NCBI RefSeq assembly: GCF_024362695.1
Contig: NC_065422.1
Coordinates: 6,571,534-6,635,533 of the forward strand
Direction of reading: 5' to 3'
Source of the DNA: Pectinophora gossypiella
Taxonomy: Eukaryota; Arthropoda; Insecta; Lepidoptera; Gelechiidae
Length of the DNA: 64,000 nucleotides
The position numbers and the translations under genes are program-made. Below are positions 28,319 to 39,589 of the stretch, piece after piece. How positions within the stretch are numbered: position 1 is the stretch's first letter; every line of letters starts with the position of its first letter. The notes under the pieces were generated by a model, which made no database searches, had not been told where the DNA came from, and worked only from the letters and a program-made list of their open reading frames with translations.

Positions 28319-28610
28319 GAGGAGCTCGGTGGCGCAGCGGTTAACGCGCTCGGTCTGCGATTGTTGAAGTAAAGCAACTTTCGCAAAGGCCGGTCATTGG
28401 ATGGGTGACCACAAAAAAAAATGTTTTCATCTCGAGCTCCTCCGTGCTTCGGAAGGCACGTCAAGCCGTTGGTCCCGGCTGCATTAGCAGTCGTTAATAA
28501 CCATCAATCCGCACTGGGCCCGCGTGATAGTTTAAGGCCCGATCTCCCTACCCATCCATAGGGAAGGCCCGTGCCCCAGCAGTGGGGACGTTAATGGGCT
28601 GATGATGATG
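28319..28610 (+). mobile_element. SINE family B: tRNA/5S chimera with RTE-type tail
   Basis: 292 bp with an 11-bp target duplication ATACCTAACCT (28308-28318 and 28611-28621). The head has a tRNA A box (TGGCGCAGCGG), then a 5S-rRNA-like part (AAGTAAAGCAAC, CCGGTCATTGGATGGGTGACC). The body has CTTCGGAAGGCACGTCAAGC, shared with SINE A. The tail CCCAGCAGTGGGGACGTTAA then GATGATGATG resembles the RTE LINE end at 22813. No ORF. Confidence 0.8.
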
Positions 28611-28619
28611 ATACCTAAC

Positions 28620-28785
28620 CTAGTTTTACACAGACACTACACTATCGTACACGCGCATCAGTGTGTGACATCTGACGCACACACGATTGAAGACTAAAGT
28701 AAGGCCGAGGGGGGCTGGTGGGGGGTGGGAGGGGGGCGGAGAGTTGCCGTTCTATAAGTACGTAGTATTGTTCCTTATTTTATGA
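28620..28785 (+). repeat. Dispersed repeat R6, copy 2
   Basis: GACACTACACTATCGTACAC, GCATCAGTGTGTGACATCTG and GGCGGAGAGTTGCCGTTCTA as at 1385-1590, with an expanded G run around 28708-28738. Confidence 0.45.
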
Positions 28786-28789
28786 CGAA

Positions 28790-30035
28790 ACATTCTCATT
28801 AACGGCGCAGTAGGTAATAATTAGTCAATAAAAAATGAAGCTATTATTTCCGTCCTTAAGTTAGTTATGAACCACTGTCAACGTGGGTGTTCATCGATGC
28901 TGGCACATCGCCATTTTATTATCGACCTTCCTATACAAGTAAGTGATTCAAATTGTGAACAAACTTCGTAATATACTTATTATTATCACAAGTACATTTA
29001 TTAGGAAAGGAATAAATATTATAGTATTACGGAAGAGAATCGGGATTGGAAAGAAACTCGCTAAGTCCGAGGTAAAACGAATTTATTCTCTACATGCGCG
29101 GTACAGCACTTGCACAAAGTTACGCGGTTTAACTTCGTCACCGACACTTCACTTATTTCGCACTTTACGCGTCACTTGAACACTACACGGAACACTTCAC
29201 TAAACACTACACTAAACGCTGCACGTAATTCTGCACTAGACACTGCTTAAGTACAGAGTTTAAGCGGTATTAGTATCACTTCCACTATTTCTTTACTTGT
29301 CCACTTCATCTTCTTGCTCTAATCGCTTTAAAAACTCTCCTTGTTATTCCTGCTCCTTTCGTACCCTATGGTTACGTACTAGAATGACTCCTTTCTCGTA
29401 TAATCTCGGATGGAAACTTCTCGACTATTCCAGTAAAGAACGACAAGTACGGTTCTATGCTCCAGAAAAGGATGCCGCTAAGAGAAAAAGAGAAAGGAGG
29501 CTTTTTTTTACTAAGACATTCGATAACTCTCTGGTCGCGGAGTTTGTTTATGTGATGTGACATTGTCAATCCGTCACAGTTTCAAGCAAAATTTAATTTT
29601 TATGTAATGATTTTTGATTCTACGTCATTTCGTAGCCGATGGAAAGATCTGTTTTCTTGCAATGTTTCTGCAGACGACACATTAGACAGAGCAAATTAAA
29701 AAGAAATTATCAGGAAAGCGCTTTCAACCACATGTGCAAATAATGCAAAGGATTAACAATCTCTGAGAACTTAACTATAATTGTAATTAAATACAAACAT
29801 TTTATACAAATGGTACAATCCGTTTTCGAGAAAAATTAAATATGCAATGTAAAATATAATAATAATTTGTTTAAAGATAATTAATTACATTAAACAAAAT
29901 CCCTGGTTATATTATATTTTATAGTCTAAAGCTGTTATTATCGCTGAAATTTCATGGAAGACGATTAATTAGGAATTTATTAGGTAGGTACCCATTTATC
30001 TAGTGGGTATTCTTACAATATTATTTTAGTAAATG
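28790..30035. other. No gene recognised
   Basis: AT-rich. 29160-29250 has a loose array of CACTACAC/CACTTCACT-like motifs. The frames 29297-29560 (+) and 29372-29569 (-) overlap each other and match nothing I know. Confidence 0.35.
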
Positions 30036-30149
30036 GTCATCGTGTCCCTAGCGTTATCCCGTTTTCATAGGGACCGCTTATCTAACCTGAAGATTTGACA
30101 GGTCTGGTGTTATTTTGGTTTTTTTTTTTCAGTATCTATTTGTAAGTAC

Positions 30150-30566
30150 CAGTTACTATGGTCCTGTCTCCTGTGGTACATCGGCTTGCTTCTCAATCAG
30201 GGAACGGCTGTTCGAAGACCCGTACCGGACATGAGTTCATCATCATCATCAATTTAAAAGCCACGCTCTTGTCGGTGTAGCATTTTCCTCCATGCTACTT
30301 TTTTAGGGAAAAATAGGGCAGTGGTTTCCCTCTTGCCTTCCAGTACTCTGTCTGACGCAAGTGGGATGGCGCCCAGAGTAGTCTATTACGAGGCCATACT
30401 AGGAATCCTGTCCTCCGCCTCTGAATAGTACTGACAGTTACTGCTGCCCTCTATCAGGTGACATGAGTTATTTAAATTCAGTTTTCAGTAACACAGTTGG
30501 CTCGACCATTATAGATGGCGATGCGACTCACCACTTATGACGTTATCGAGTTGGAAGTACTAGGTA
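30150..30566 (+). mobile_element. SINE family C with head, split by SINE D
   Basis: Head GTCCTGTCTCCTGTGGTACA ... GCTGTTCGAAGACCCGTACC (B-box-like GTTCGAAGACC) ends at 30237. The body resumes at 30460 with ACATGAGTTATTTAAATT and CAGTTGGCTCGACCATTATA. The gap is exactly the SINE D insert. Confidence 0.65.
30238..30459 (-). mobile_element. SINE family D, complete insertion
   Basis: 222 bp flanked by a perfect 10-bp duplication GACATGAGTT (30228-30237 and 30460-30469) inside SINE C. Minus orientation: the CATCATCATC end is the tail. Body blocks are AGCCACGCTCTTGTCGG, TTCCAGTACTCTGTCTGACG and GACAGTTACTGCTGCCC. Its head has no clear tRNA boxes. Confidence 0.8.
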
Positions 30567-30570
30567 CTAT

Positions 30571-30822
30571 GGCTCTGTCTCCTGTGGTACATCGGCTTGC
30601 TTCTCAATGGGGGAACGCCGGTTCGATGACCCGTACCGTACATGAGTTATTTATCTTATCACTAACACACTTGGCTCGACCATTATAGATGGCGATATGG
30701 CTCACCACCTATCACGTTGGTGTAACATAAAGCTGGATGATGTATGGGTACTTAGATCATCTTGCCATGGATGTACCCTTGACTATCTCATTGGGATATA
30801 GTGGTGAGCGGATGTGTTGTTG
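30571..30822 (+). mobile_element. SINE family C, head to tail
   Basis: CTATGGCTCTGTCTCCTGTG, GGTTCGATGACCCGTACC (B box), CTTGGCTCGACCATTATAGA and CATGGATGTACCCTTGAC, ending GGTGAGCGGATGTGTTG. Best uninterrupted family C example. Confidence 0.6.
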
Positions 30823-30824
30823 TA

Positions 30825-30966
30825 CAGTCATGAGCAATATAATGTACCCACTTTAGGACTCTGTAGCACTAACATATTTGACATTTAGTGAGACTTACAG
30901 TTCAATTTGTCAAAAAAGTTAATGTGACATGGTACCAAAGTGTATACATATTAATGCTCGTGACTG
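30825..30966 (-). mobile_element. Mariner-like MITE, copy 2
   Basis: CAGTCATGAGCA ... TGCTCGTGACTG, 142 bp, TA at 30823-30824 and 30967-30968. Reverse complement of 1148-1290. Confidence 0.7.
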
Positions 30967-31252
30967 TACTGAAAATACAAATTACTTATAAAATAGCTTC
31001 CATGAAAAGGAGCTTTGCATTTCAATGCCGCTGTTAAAACTAAAATGCATCTTGCTTTCTTTATTGTAAGAGGCGTGTTTATTGTTATACAATTTGTTAT
31101 TGTTATTTCTGGAAACGCAAGCAAGACGGTAATAAATACTGAAATTGTTTGTATCTTTATAATAATTAGAGGGAAAATGAAAACACTGATTTACGTTTCA
31201 CACTTACTTTGCTTCAAATAAGATTGCGAATGAAGAGAATTAATATAATTAT

Positions 31253-31345
31253 CTTTTTTTGACATGACTTATTGTAGATTTGCCGTAAATGGTATTAACT
31301 TCTTTGCCGGATGGCATTAAGCACTGGGCCGGAATTGTTACTGAC
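31253..31345 (-). mobile_element. Jockey LINE 3' end, short
   Basis: TTTTTTTGACATGACTTATT then GTAGATTTGCCGTAAATGGT. About 90 bp of the Jockey 3' end survive. Confidence 0.5.
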
Positions 31346-31557
31346 AGGCCCAGTGATTTATAAAAATGACAGTTACAGGCTAAAGCATACGCCTCTGAAA
31401 ATAAACCTACTTCTTCACAATGTTTTTCTTCACAAGAATACTTTAAATACAATTTGTATTCTGTGATTTCGAGCTCGACACGACGCAAGACGAATTACGC
31501 GTCGATTCATAAATATATGAGTGAGTCAAATATTCTTTCTTACCACTTAATCACTTT

Positions 31558-31790
31558 GTGATCCCTAGTTTGGTTAGGACATTACAGGCTGATCACCTGA
31601 TTGTCTGAAAGTAAGATGATCCGTGCTTCGGAAAGCACGTTAAGCCGTTGGTCCCGGTTACTATTTACTAATGTAAGTACGTAGTCGTTACATGAGTTTG
31701 GCGGCTCAATAATAACCCTGACACAAGGGTTGATGAGGTTGGTAATCCACCTCACAACCCTCACAACAGAAGATACTAACCTGTTTTCCA
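31558..31790 (+). mobile_element. SINE family A, headless
   Basis: TGATCCCTAGTTTGGTTAGG, GATTGTCTGAAAGTAAGATG, GTGCTTCGGAAAGCACGTTA and GGTTGGTAATCCACCTCACA, ending CAACAGAAG. Confidence 0.6.
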
Positions 31791-31799
31791 ATTTGACTT

Positions 31800-33160
31800 A
31801 TTGACGAATTTTATTTAGAATTACGCAACATTTGACCATGTTTATTGATGATTCATGCCTTTGTATTTTCATGGAAATTTCTCGTTTAAACGTGTTTTAA
31901 AAAATGCCTTGGTTGTCATGAATCCTCTTATAATTAGGGACTATATCTGAAGTTGGCCATATATTATCAAGTCCACACTATCAACTAGAACCATGAACAT
32001 TAGAAGGTGGTATTTAAAGTCAAGTGTGTAACAGGAGACGCATCCTACGTACCATGGTCTTGGGCCTCTGCCAACTGACGTCACTGTGGGGATTTCGAAT
32101 TTCGAATATCCGAACACGAATATCCGAATAAAATATGGCACTAAGAGTCAGTTAAGATTTACTCTTCTTCTTCTTTTCGTGTGGGTTGTAAATTCGATCT
32201 CTTCTTATCGTGTGGTGGAATACCAGTCTCATCAACCCTGGTGTCATAGTTACGATTGAGCCGCCAAAGGCCCCTGACTGATATTGGCTCATGTAAAGAT
32301 TACTCACTTACATCAGTAAATAGTAACTGAAAAAAAGTAGTAAATAGTAGTAGTTAGTGAATTCGATGACCGAAAAAAAAGTAGCGACTACATACTAGTA
32401 GTGAAACAGACGTGTAATTTTTAGACCAATCAGTAAATTTAATACGCATTAGAGATTTTCATGAATGTTTACACAAAAAAAAAATCATCAGTAAACAACT
32501 TATTTATATTAAGTGCTTTTCTAGGACCTATAGTGTTTTATTCCAAAAATATTTGAACGGGTTGTATTAATAAGTAACTAACGTAAAAGCTTACTAACTT
32601 ATTTTTTTATACAAATCATTTCAGATATTTTCGGATACAAGCGGAAATCTCTACGAATCCGGCTATGGCGGTACATAAAACGCTACGCGGCTGTGCTACG
32701 ACCACAAACCCGTAGACAACCGCTACGGCGTAGACGCGCTACGCTGCCGCGCGAACTTAGATCGTGTGAAAGTGCTTTAGGTACGTGCTTACTTATAACT
32801 TAGTTTAAAAATTTATAAGTTGTGACGGGGTAAGTAAGTTGAATTATATTTTATTTTTAAGGAAGGAAACTTTTTAAATTATTTACGGTAAACTAAGTGA
32901 GTTGCAACTAGTTTTTTCATACCAAGTTAGTGGTGCGTTTTTCAACAGAAGTTTAATAAGAAACCTCTGATTTAAAATTAAGTAAAATTTCTACAGACTC
33001 GATAACAAAAAATATATTGAGAAAAATGGATGAAGCCTATAAAATATAACTAAAAAGTATTATAAATATTAGTTATTTCAAAACATATAACCCTTCTTTT
33101 TGCTTCCCCACAGTCGGATAAAAAAACATTGCAAGTCTATTTTCTGGCGCTTTCATTACA
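31800..33160. other. Mostly unassigned; SINE A relic at 32165-32335
   Basis: 32165-32335 is a minus-strand family A tail (CATCAACCCTGGTGTCATAG, GAGCCGCCAAAGGCCCCTGA). 32630-32770 is a locally GC-rich block with GCTACG/CTACGC repeats (about CTACGCGGCTGTGCTACG), unrecognised. The rest is AT-rich with no gene. Confidence 0.4.
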
Positions 33161-33164
33161 TAAT

Positions 33165-33330
33165 ATAACATAAGCTCACGACTATATCCCAATTGGGGTA
33201 GTCAGAAGTATATTGAAGATGAACTAAGTACCCATATCTCACCGAGCTTTCCGTTAGAATATAAACTTGATAGGTGGTGTGCCGTATCACCATAAAAGGT
33301 TCAGTACGATCTACTCTGAACCGGCGTGTG
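33165..33330 (-). mobile_element. SINE family C
   Basis: AAGCTCACGACTATATCCCA, TTGGGGTAGTCAGAAGTATA and GAACTAAGTACCCATATCTC: family C 3' half in reverse. Confidence 0.5.
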
Positions 33331-33644
33331 TGTATGAAACGATTGATGAATGTGGAGGAAGCAAGAAAAGTGTGACAGCATCAAAAGCAAGGAATTTTCA
33401 CAGTCTCTCCTTACCTTAGTGGGAAATAGGCGTGAGTTTATTTATGTATGTATGTTTCTATAAAAAAAGGCTCATTTTTCTACTAAAAATTGGCTAAATT
33501 TTGTCTGTTTTTGACGAATTGTAGCCCTGTCTACCCCTATGAAGTTTATGGGGAGTTTATGTATGCAAGCTCGTTGCCTAAGTCATCATAAACTTTGGAT
33601 AAACATAAAAGTTTACCATTTCATGGAAAAGGCGCCCCGATCCG

Positions 33645-33760
33645 TCGATAGACCATTACAGACGGCGATACGGCTCACCACCTACCACATTGGTCTACAG
33701 AAAGCTCAGTAAGGTGTCGGTACTTAGTTCATCTCATCTTGTGATGTATGTACCATTAGA
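33645..33760 (+). mobile_element. SINE family C body
   Basis: GACCATTACAGACGGCGATA, GGTCTACAGAAAGCTCAGTA and GTACTTAGTTCATCTC. Its 3' half is the start of the tandem duplication below. Confidence 0.5.
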
Positions 33761-34085
33761 ACTACAATCTATTTTTGTAATTAATATAGTTTAGTTTAAG
33801 TGTTAATTAATTGTACATAATTTATTTTATTTTGAGTTCTGTTTATTTGTTTTAGTTTTATTTTAATTTTATTTTTGTTTTGTTTCATATTCGAAAGCTC
33901 AGTAAGGTGTCGGTACTTAGTTCATCTCATCTTGTGATGTATGTACCATTAGAACTACAATCTATTTTTTTAATAAAATAGTTTAGTTTAAGTGTTAATT
34001 AATTGTACATAATTTATTTTATTTTGAGTTCTGTTTATTTGTTTTAGTTTTATTTTAATTTTATTTTTGTTTTGTTTCATATTTT
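33701..34085 (+). repeat. 193-bp tandem duplication
   Basis: 33701-33893 and 33894-about 34085 are near-identical direct repeats, each starting AAAGCTCAGTAAGGTGTCGG and ending TTTTGTTTTGTTTCATATT. The unit joins a SINE C end to a T-rich LINE-like 3' UTR. Few differences imply a recent local duplication, or an assembly duplication. Confidence 0.8.
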
Positions 34086-34167
34086 TCAAATATTTTTGTT
34101 CTGTAACTGTTTTGTTTATGGTGTAAATAAAGATTATTTACATTTATAAAAATTGTCATTTTATGTG

Positions 34168-34296
34168 TGTGAGAACATATATAACGCCATTCCGGCCCAT
34201 ATTAAAGAGCTACCCCATCTAAAGTTTCAATCCCGACTCAAAAACTGGTTAAAGGGAAAGCAGTTTTATAGCTTAAGTGAGTTTTTCAGTTTATAA
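34168..34296 (+). pseudogene. LINE ORF2 C-terminal relic (CR1-like)
   Basis: An open frame of 42 codons plus TAA: NIYNAIPAHIKELP, then FQSRLKNWLKGKQFYSLSEF. 'N-IP..IK.L....FK..LK.WL....FYS..EF' is the usual C-terminal end of CR1-type ORF2 proteins. No upstream RT remains. Too short for a function. Confidence 0.6.
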
Positions 34297-34564
34297 ATAG
34301 GTTTCTTTTTCTTTTATTTTTTATACAGATAAGTATTTTTCGTAATTATTTTTCAGTATTTTATGTAATTATAATTGTATGTCACAACATGACTAAATGT
34401 GCTGAGCGCTACAAGCTTCACTTCCATCGATATACATACCACATTTATGTTTTTTACCACAATATTTTTTTTTTCATTTTATTGCAAATAAATGATGGTG
34501 TGACGACCTCAATGCTTATCGCAAGGATTGGCCGGAGATCGCGCAAAGTCGAGAGGAGTGGAAA

Positions 34565-34612
34565 AATCAAGGGGAGGCCTTTGCCCAGCAGTGGGATCGT
34601 ATAGGCTAAATA
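34565..34612 (+). repeat. RTE-type LINE tail
   Basis: AGGGGAGGCCTTTGCCCAGC then AGTGGGATCGTATAGGCT. Similar tails are at 24640-24690 (+) and 35553-35598 (-). These are the last 40-50 bases of RTE-like elements or of SINEs sharing that tail. Confidence 0.45.
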
Positions 34613-35264
34613 AGATAAGAAATGATTATGAATTATGAATTTAATTTCATATCCCAGTTGGGATATAGTCGTCAGCTTATGATCCGTCGGAGAAATCTAA
34701 AGAAAAACCTCATCAAAAGTGTATTTTTGGAATTTCATATTTATATAAAAGGCAAAGAATATAATTATGTTTCCGTTATATATTTTTTCGGGGTGCCTGT
34801 TATTTTTGTAATATTTTTCACTTGTTTCTCCCTTGAATTGTTTTCTAAGGAAGTACTTACATAATTTAATTGCTGCAAATGAAGGAACAAATGAATGTTT
34901 TATTTTGTCGAGATCTTTATTATTTCTAATTTATTTTGACGGTTTCCCCCTCTTTTGTATTATTTATTCATAACGTAAAATATTTTATTTATAGCACCTA
35001 CCTTTTATCATATTATATTTCATAATGATAAGTACTAAAATTGATAATATCACAGAAGGCCGATTTCTCTTTGAATTAAATAGCTACAGTTAATTACAAT
35101 ACAAAAACTGTTATTCGCTCAATCACACAAGAAAAACACAAAATAAGTACAATAGGCTTATTGCTTAATAGCATTTTTTTTCCAGGCAACCACTTCAAGG
35201 AGAATCAATATTATGAGAATGATATTAGATACCAATAAAATTATCCATCAGAATTAACCCGTTT

Positions 35265-35525
35265 TTACAGGGTCCGCTTACCTGACCTGAAGATTTGACA
35301 GGTCCGGTTTTTCACAGAAACGACTGCCTGTCTGACCTTCCAACGCGCGAAGGGAAAACCAGCCTAATACAGGTTAGGTCACATACGAGATAATCATTTA
35401 TGATGCAAACATGAATTCCAAACAAATTCGATAATCATTGTTTAAGGCCTGTGCTGGATTCGAACATACGACCTCAAAGTGAGTGGCAAGCGTTCTACCA
35501 ACTGAGCTACCCAATTCCAGTTAGC
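35265..35525 (-). mobile_element. R7 end plus SINE family E with tRNA-like head
   Basis: 35440-35525 in reverse has GGGTAGCTCAGTTGGTAGAA (A box) and ATGTTCGAATCCAGCACAGG (B box). The body lies at 35390-35440. The acceptor arm does not pair, so it is a SINE. 35265-35390 is R7 in reverse. A diverged plus copy of the head lies at 35745-35850. Confidence 0.55.
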
Positions 35526-35529
35526 AATT

Positions 35530-36855
35530 ATCCTCAATTCATAAATAAGCCTATACATATACGTCCCACTGCTGGGCACAGGCCTCCTCTTTTTGTAGAT
35601 AAGTAGGTAAAATCTATTTGTGTATTCATTAGTATAATGAAATATAAATAAAACAACATAACCCAAGCCTGGAGCGAAAAATAAAACAAAGATTTTTATT
35701 AATCCACAAGATGGGTATTATAGGAATTTTATTTATAAAGCAAACATTAGAGTCTTTGTAGCTTAGTTGAAAGAACGCTTGACTCTGATTATGCGGTCGT
35801 AAGTTCAAATTCACCACTGCCCTGATCGACTGTTTTGAAATTGTTATTAAATTCATGTGCTTAACGCTTGTTCCGACTGCAATCAATTCTCGAATTTAAA
35901 TAATCAAATTCATAATAATATTAAAATGCATCATATCAATTATATTTCTACTCGAGTGAGTAATCGATTTGTAGGTTATTAGTCATAACAACACTGGCCA
36001 GAAAAACTTGATGCGGCGCCGCGGCGGGCTGTCATTATGAAAAAACTAAATAATTTTCACAGAACAAATGAATGTGTGTTAAGAGTAGAGAACAGAAAAT
36101 AGACAATGTCCAGAAATAGATCAGGAAAAAATAACAGTGTGTTTTCAGACATAACAATCAACAACAGTTTTATCATTTTATCACAGATTTATAAATAAAT
36201 AAATAAATAAACAGTTTTATCAGTCTTTCTGTCGATGCGCAGGAAGAATTATTATATTTTTCTAATTTTCAGTTACCTATGCTGTATTTGTGTAATCCGA
36301 TGCTGAAATGTTATTGCCAAATAGAACATCAAACAGTAAACAGTAGAACATACAGTAGGTAATATCGCTGTGGAGATTCTATCAGGCAATCAGATGAACA
36401 AATTAACTCATTCAGGTGGACAGGGATGGCTGTAAAGAGCGGTTAGAGGCCATTCGCAGGTTTTCACCCAATATTCTAACATTGTGCGTTTTGTACCCTA
36501 TATTCAGACAGTATGGGCACGTTGCCCATTCGTGGGTATTTTACCCCATAGGTACTATTCATTTAACTAAGTTGTAATGCGATAAAGAATTCAAGTAATT
36601 GCGTAGTTTCCTAGATCAAAAATATGATTATTTACGAATTTTAATAAAGAAAAATGTAATAATAAGTTCGAAATTCAGCCACGTTTTTCTATGATGTCAC
36701 AAGTTTTTTTCATACAAATTTCATAGTAATTTCGTGTGAAAAGTAACTGATTTGACTACAAGGAAAGTACCCTATTCGGGACCGTAAATGATTGTCACTA
36801 CAACGCTAAAGGAAAACATCGTGAGGAAACCATACCACAGAAATTTTAGGAGCAT
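35530..36855. other. No gene seen
   Basis: AT-rich, with an AAAT microsatellite at 36193-36215. The frame 35629-35886 (minus) is a by-product of the SINE E region. Confidence 0.4.
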
Positions 36856-36859
36856 GTGA

Positions 36860-37035
36860 AGTGTAATTGGACTGGTTTTTCCTTCTGGCTATATAAACAA
36901 TATATACATAATAATAATAAAAATCTGTATTGCATAAAATAATGAGAATGGCAAATCGATAATTGCTTCTGTAAAAAACTGGACCTGTCAAATCTTCAGG
37001 TTTACCTAAGCGGACACCGTATAGTACGGGACGCT
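36860..37035 (+). repeat. Dispersed repeat R7
   Basis: GTAATTGGACTGGTTTTTCC ... GGACCTGTCAAATCTTCAGG ... GACGCTAGGGAGATGATG; an AT insertion of about 70 bp lies inside. Confidence 0.45.
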
Positions 37036-37964
37036 AGGGAGATGATGTCTTGATAAAAGAAAAGAAAATAATATGAAAAAATATACTTTATTTCGGACAA
37101 TTTTACATCATATTGATGAGGAGACTTTTTTTGGTTATGGTAATAGGTCATGAGGAGACTTAGAAAAATTAAGATGTTGTTATGGACAGTAGTACAACTA
37201 TTGATATACGGTAAGCTAGTTGCACTCAAAAGACCTCCTAATTACACGTCGTCTCTGTAATAGACCAAAAACACCTACAAAAACATAAATTTTATAATTA
37301 TGACAACTAGTGGTTCATAATTTCACCACTGTTTACAAATGATTCGCTGGGCTCAGTGACTGAACTTTTGCTCTTTGACTGTACCTTAGTTCGTTAGACT
37401 CGACCGTGTTTCCAGTAGTAAAATTAAAAGCTTTTCCTTTACAGCAAAACATTTTAGCTAATCATTTAGTATTTATTACAACTCCCTCAAAACGAAAATT
37501 AAGTGAGATTCCAATTTCGAAACTTTAATTTTGATAAATTGAGATATGAATCATTTTGTTTCAAAACTATGACTAATATAGGATTTATTGTGATTACCAT
37601 TAAAGATTTCGTAATTAAGTAAATTCTGGATGCATATAGACCTATCCGTTGCCATTTTTCAAAATAATTATTACACAAACAATGCAGGTCAATCTACCTA
37701 TAATATCAACCCTTCTCGTACCTGGTTCAAAGGTGCCCATTATACCGCTCGCCCACTGACCGCTTTTCCGCGCACTAAAAAGCAAGGAAAAAAAAGGCAA
37801 ACGTTAGATCTCATGTAATTTTCTTCAGTAAAACCTACAGTGGAAACACATTCTAGAAGGACGTAATGTATCGAAGTATTTGGTGTCGGGGCCAATCAGC
37901 TCGCGACACCAATAGTTAATACCATCCGAGAAACAGTAACATAACGGCCCTGTAAAGTGCTTGT

Positions 37965-38095
37965 TCGCGACTATATAGAAGGTAGTCAGAAGTACATCCA
38001 CCACAAGATAACTGCACCCACACCTCACTAACCTTTCTGTTAGACCAAGGTGATAGGTGGTGAGCCGTATGGCCGTCTATAATGCTGCTCAAGTG
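37965..38095 (-). mobile_element. SINE family C fragment
   Basis: GTAGTCAGAAGTACATCCAC, CCACACCTCACTAACCTTTC and GGTGGTGAGCCGTATGGCCG, family C reversed. Confidence 0.5.
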
Positions 38096-38099
38096 CTTT

Positions 38100-38695
38100 C
38101 TCGTTTAATATTTTCAGAATTTAAATGTCCTCAAAAAATGTACACCAATTTTGAATGAATGAAGTTTAACTTTTTAATTAGCTAAAGCTTTATACAAAGT
38201 GTTGGAATCCCTCCAGTTTTCAAAAAGTTTGTCAAATAACGCTAAGTGTTTTACTGAATACAATATTTCGTTATTTTCATTTTGGCGTTAGTTTTCACAC
38301 TAAATGTTGGACAGTTTTGGCTACATTGAGATGAATACCTATTTTGTTTTGATTTCAGTCACCCAACTTTACCAGTTCTCTTGTTTTACTACCGTTTCTG
38401 TTGTACAAATTAAGTAAGTACATCCAGTGATCCGTCAGTCCTGATAGAGGCTCAATCCCAACCAAGTTTTCTTAGTTATGTTTAAAAAAAAAAAATATCT
38501 TTATTTCGGACATTAATTCATTTGTTAGTACAGTGATGAAGTGTCATCGTCTGAATCTCTTGAGTTGCTTATTATTAGGTATTTTGTGTGTACTATTTAT
38601 ATAAGTAGGTATATATGCTAGGTTATGTATATAGGTTAGGTATATATTATATTTGTAAGTATGTTATATATTTATTTGCATGTATTTGTTGTTAA
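38100..38695. other. No gene seen
   Basis: AT-rich, with TATA/GTATATA runs at 38590-38670. No conserved motif. Confidence 0.35.
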
Positions 38696-38699
38696 GTTG

Positions 38700-38880
38700 T
38701 ATGCATAGTTTGTACCCGCAATCTTTCAATTTTTTTTTACCTTTTTCCTCACCTTATGGTTGTCTGGAAGAAATCGCTTTAAGCGATAAGGCCGCCATTT
38801 GCCATGTACTTAGTTAAGAGACTTTTTGTAATTATTTCTTTTTATTTTGGTGCAATAAAGTGTATTTGTATTTGTGACTT
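38700..38880 (+). mobile_element. LINE 3' UTR, 5'-truncated
   Basis: GGTTGTCTGGAAGAAATCGC, TTTAAGCGATAAGGCCGCCA and GTGCAATAAAGTGTATTTGT. The hairpin-like CGCTTTAAGCG, polyadenylation signal and TATTTGT tail are typical of an insect LINE 3' end. A shorter relative is at 52260-52372. Confidence 0.55.
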
Positions 38881-39589
38881 ACAAATTTAATTTCAAGTAC
38901 GGATTGGAATGTATCAAAAAAATAATTCATATATGACCTACTCTTGGTCCCTGAACAGCATACATGAGTCTGGACCCAGTGTTTTATAAACGGGCTGTCA
39001 GGCATCTCACTAATCAACTTGAGAATATTTATTTTTTTCTTATTTAGGAATTCTCTAACCGCTTTACAAAACGCAGACTAAAGATAGTACCCGGTTCGGC
39101 ACCAGGTTTAAACCTAGACTAAATAAATGGGGATGGTAGAGAAGAGGACGACCTAAGAAGTATTCCATTCACGACCCGCAACCTGACCCGTTCCGTATTT
39201 CCGTTGTTTTTTTTTTTTTTTTGGGCGCTCTGCCTCATTGTGGCGCGCTGGAGGAGATATTCTATTTATAATAAGCTGGTTTAGTTATTATTAAGAAAAT
39301 AAATTCATTTGGTTCCATTGCTTGTTTAACTAAAAGTGGCAGAAGTGTACAATATCCGAATTGTTTTTTATACCATTAGCAAGATACAAAAATAATATTA
39401 CTTAACATTTATTTCAGACAAAAATCGACACATATATATTATACATTCGCGTTCATAATGAGGGGCTTTACAGGCTACGTTCTCCAAAAAATATACAGAT
39501 AGCGCTAAATGACAATCTCATTATCTAGATTGTCCGAAAGTAAAATGACCTGTGCTTGCTGTCGTACGTAGTTGTAATCGTTACAGGAA

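Noticed and set aside
29297..29569. Host exon on either strand
   Set aside because: Both strands are open over the same stretch, no family resemblance, and no convincing splice pair.
35440..35525. tRNA gene on the minus strand
   Set aside because: B box and anticodon-like arm are present but no closed acceptor stem; the same head recurs with the same body at 47690 and 50400 (SINE E).
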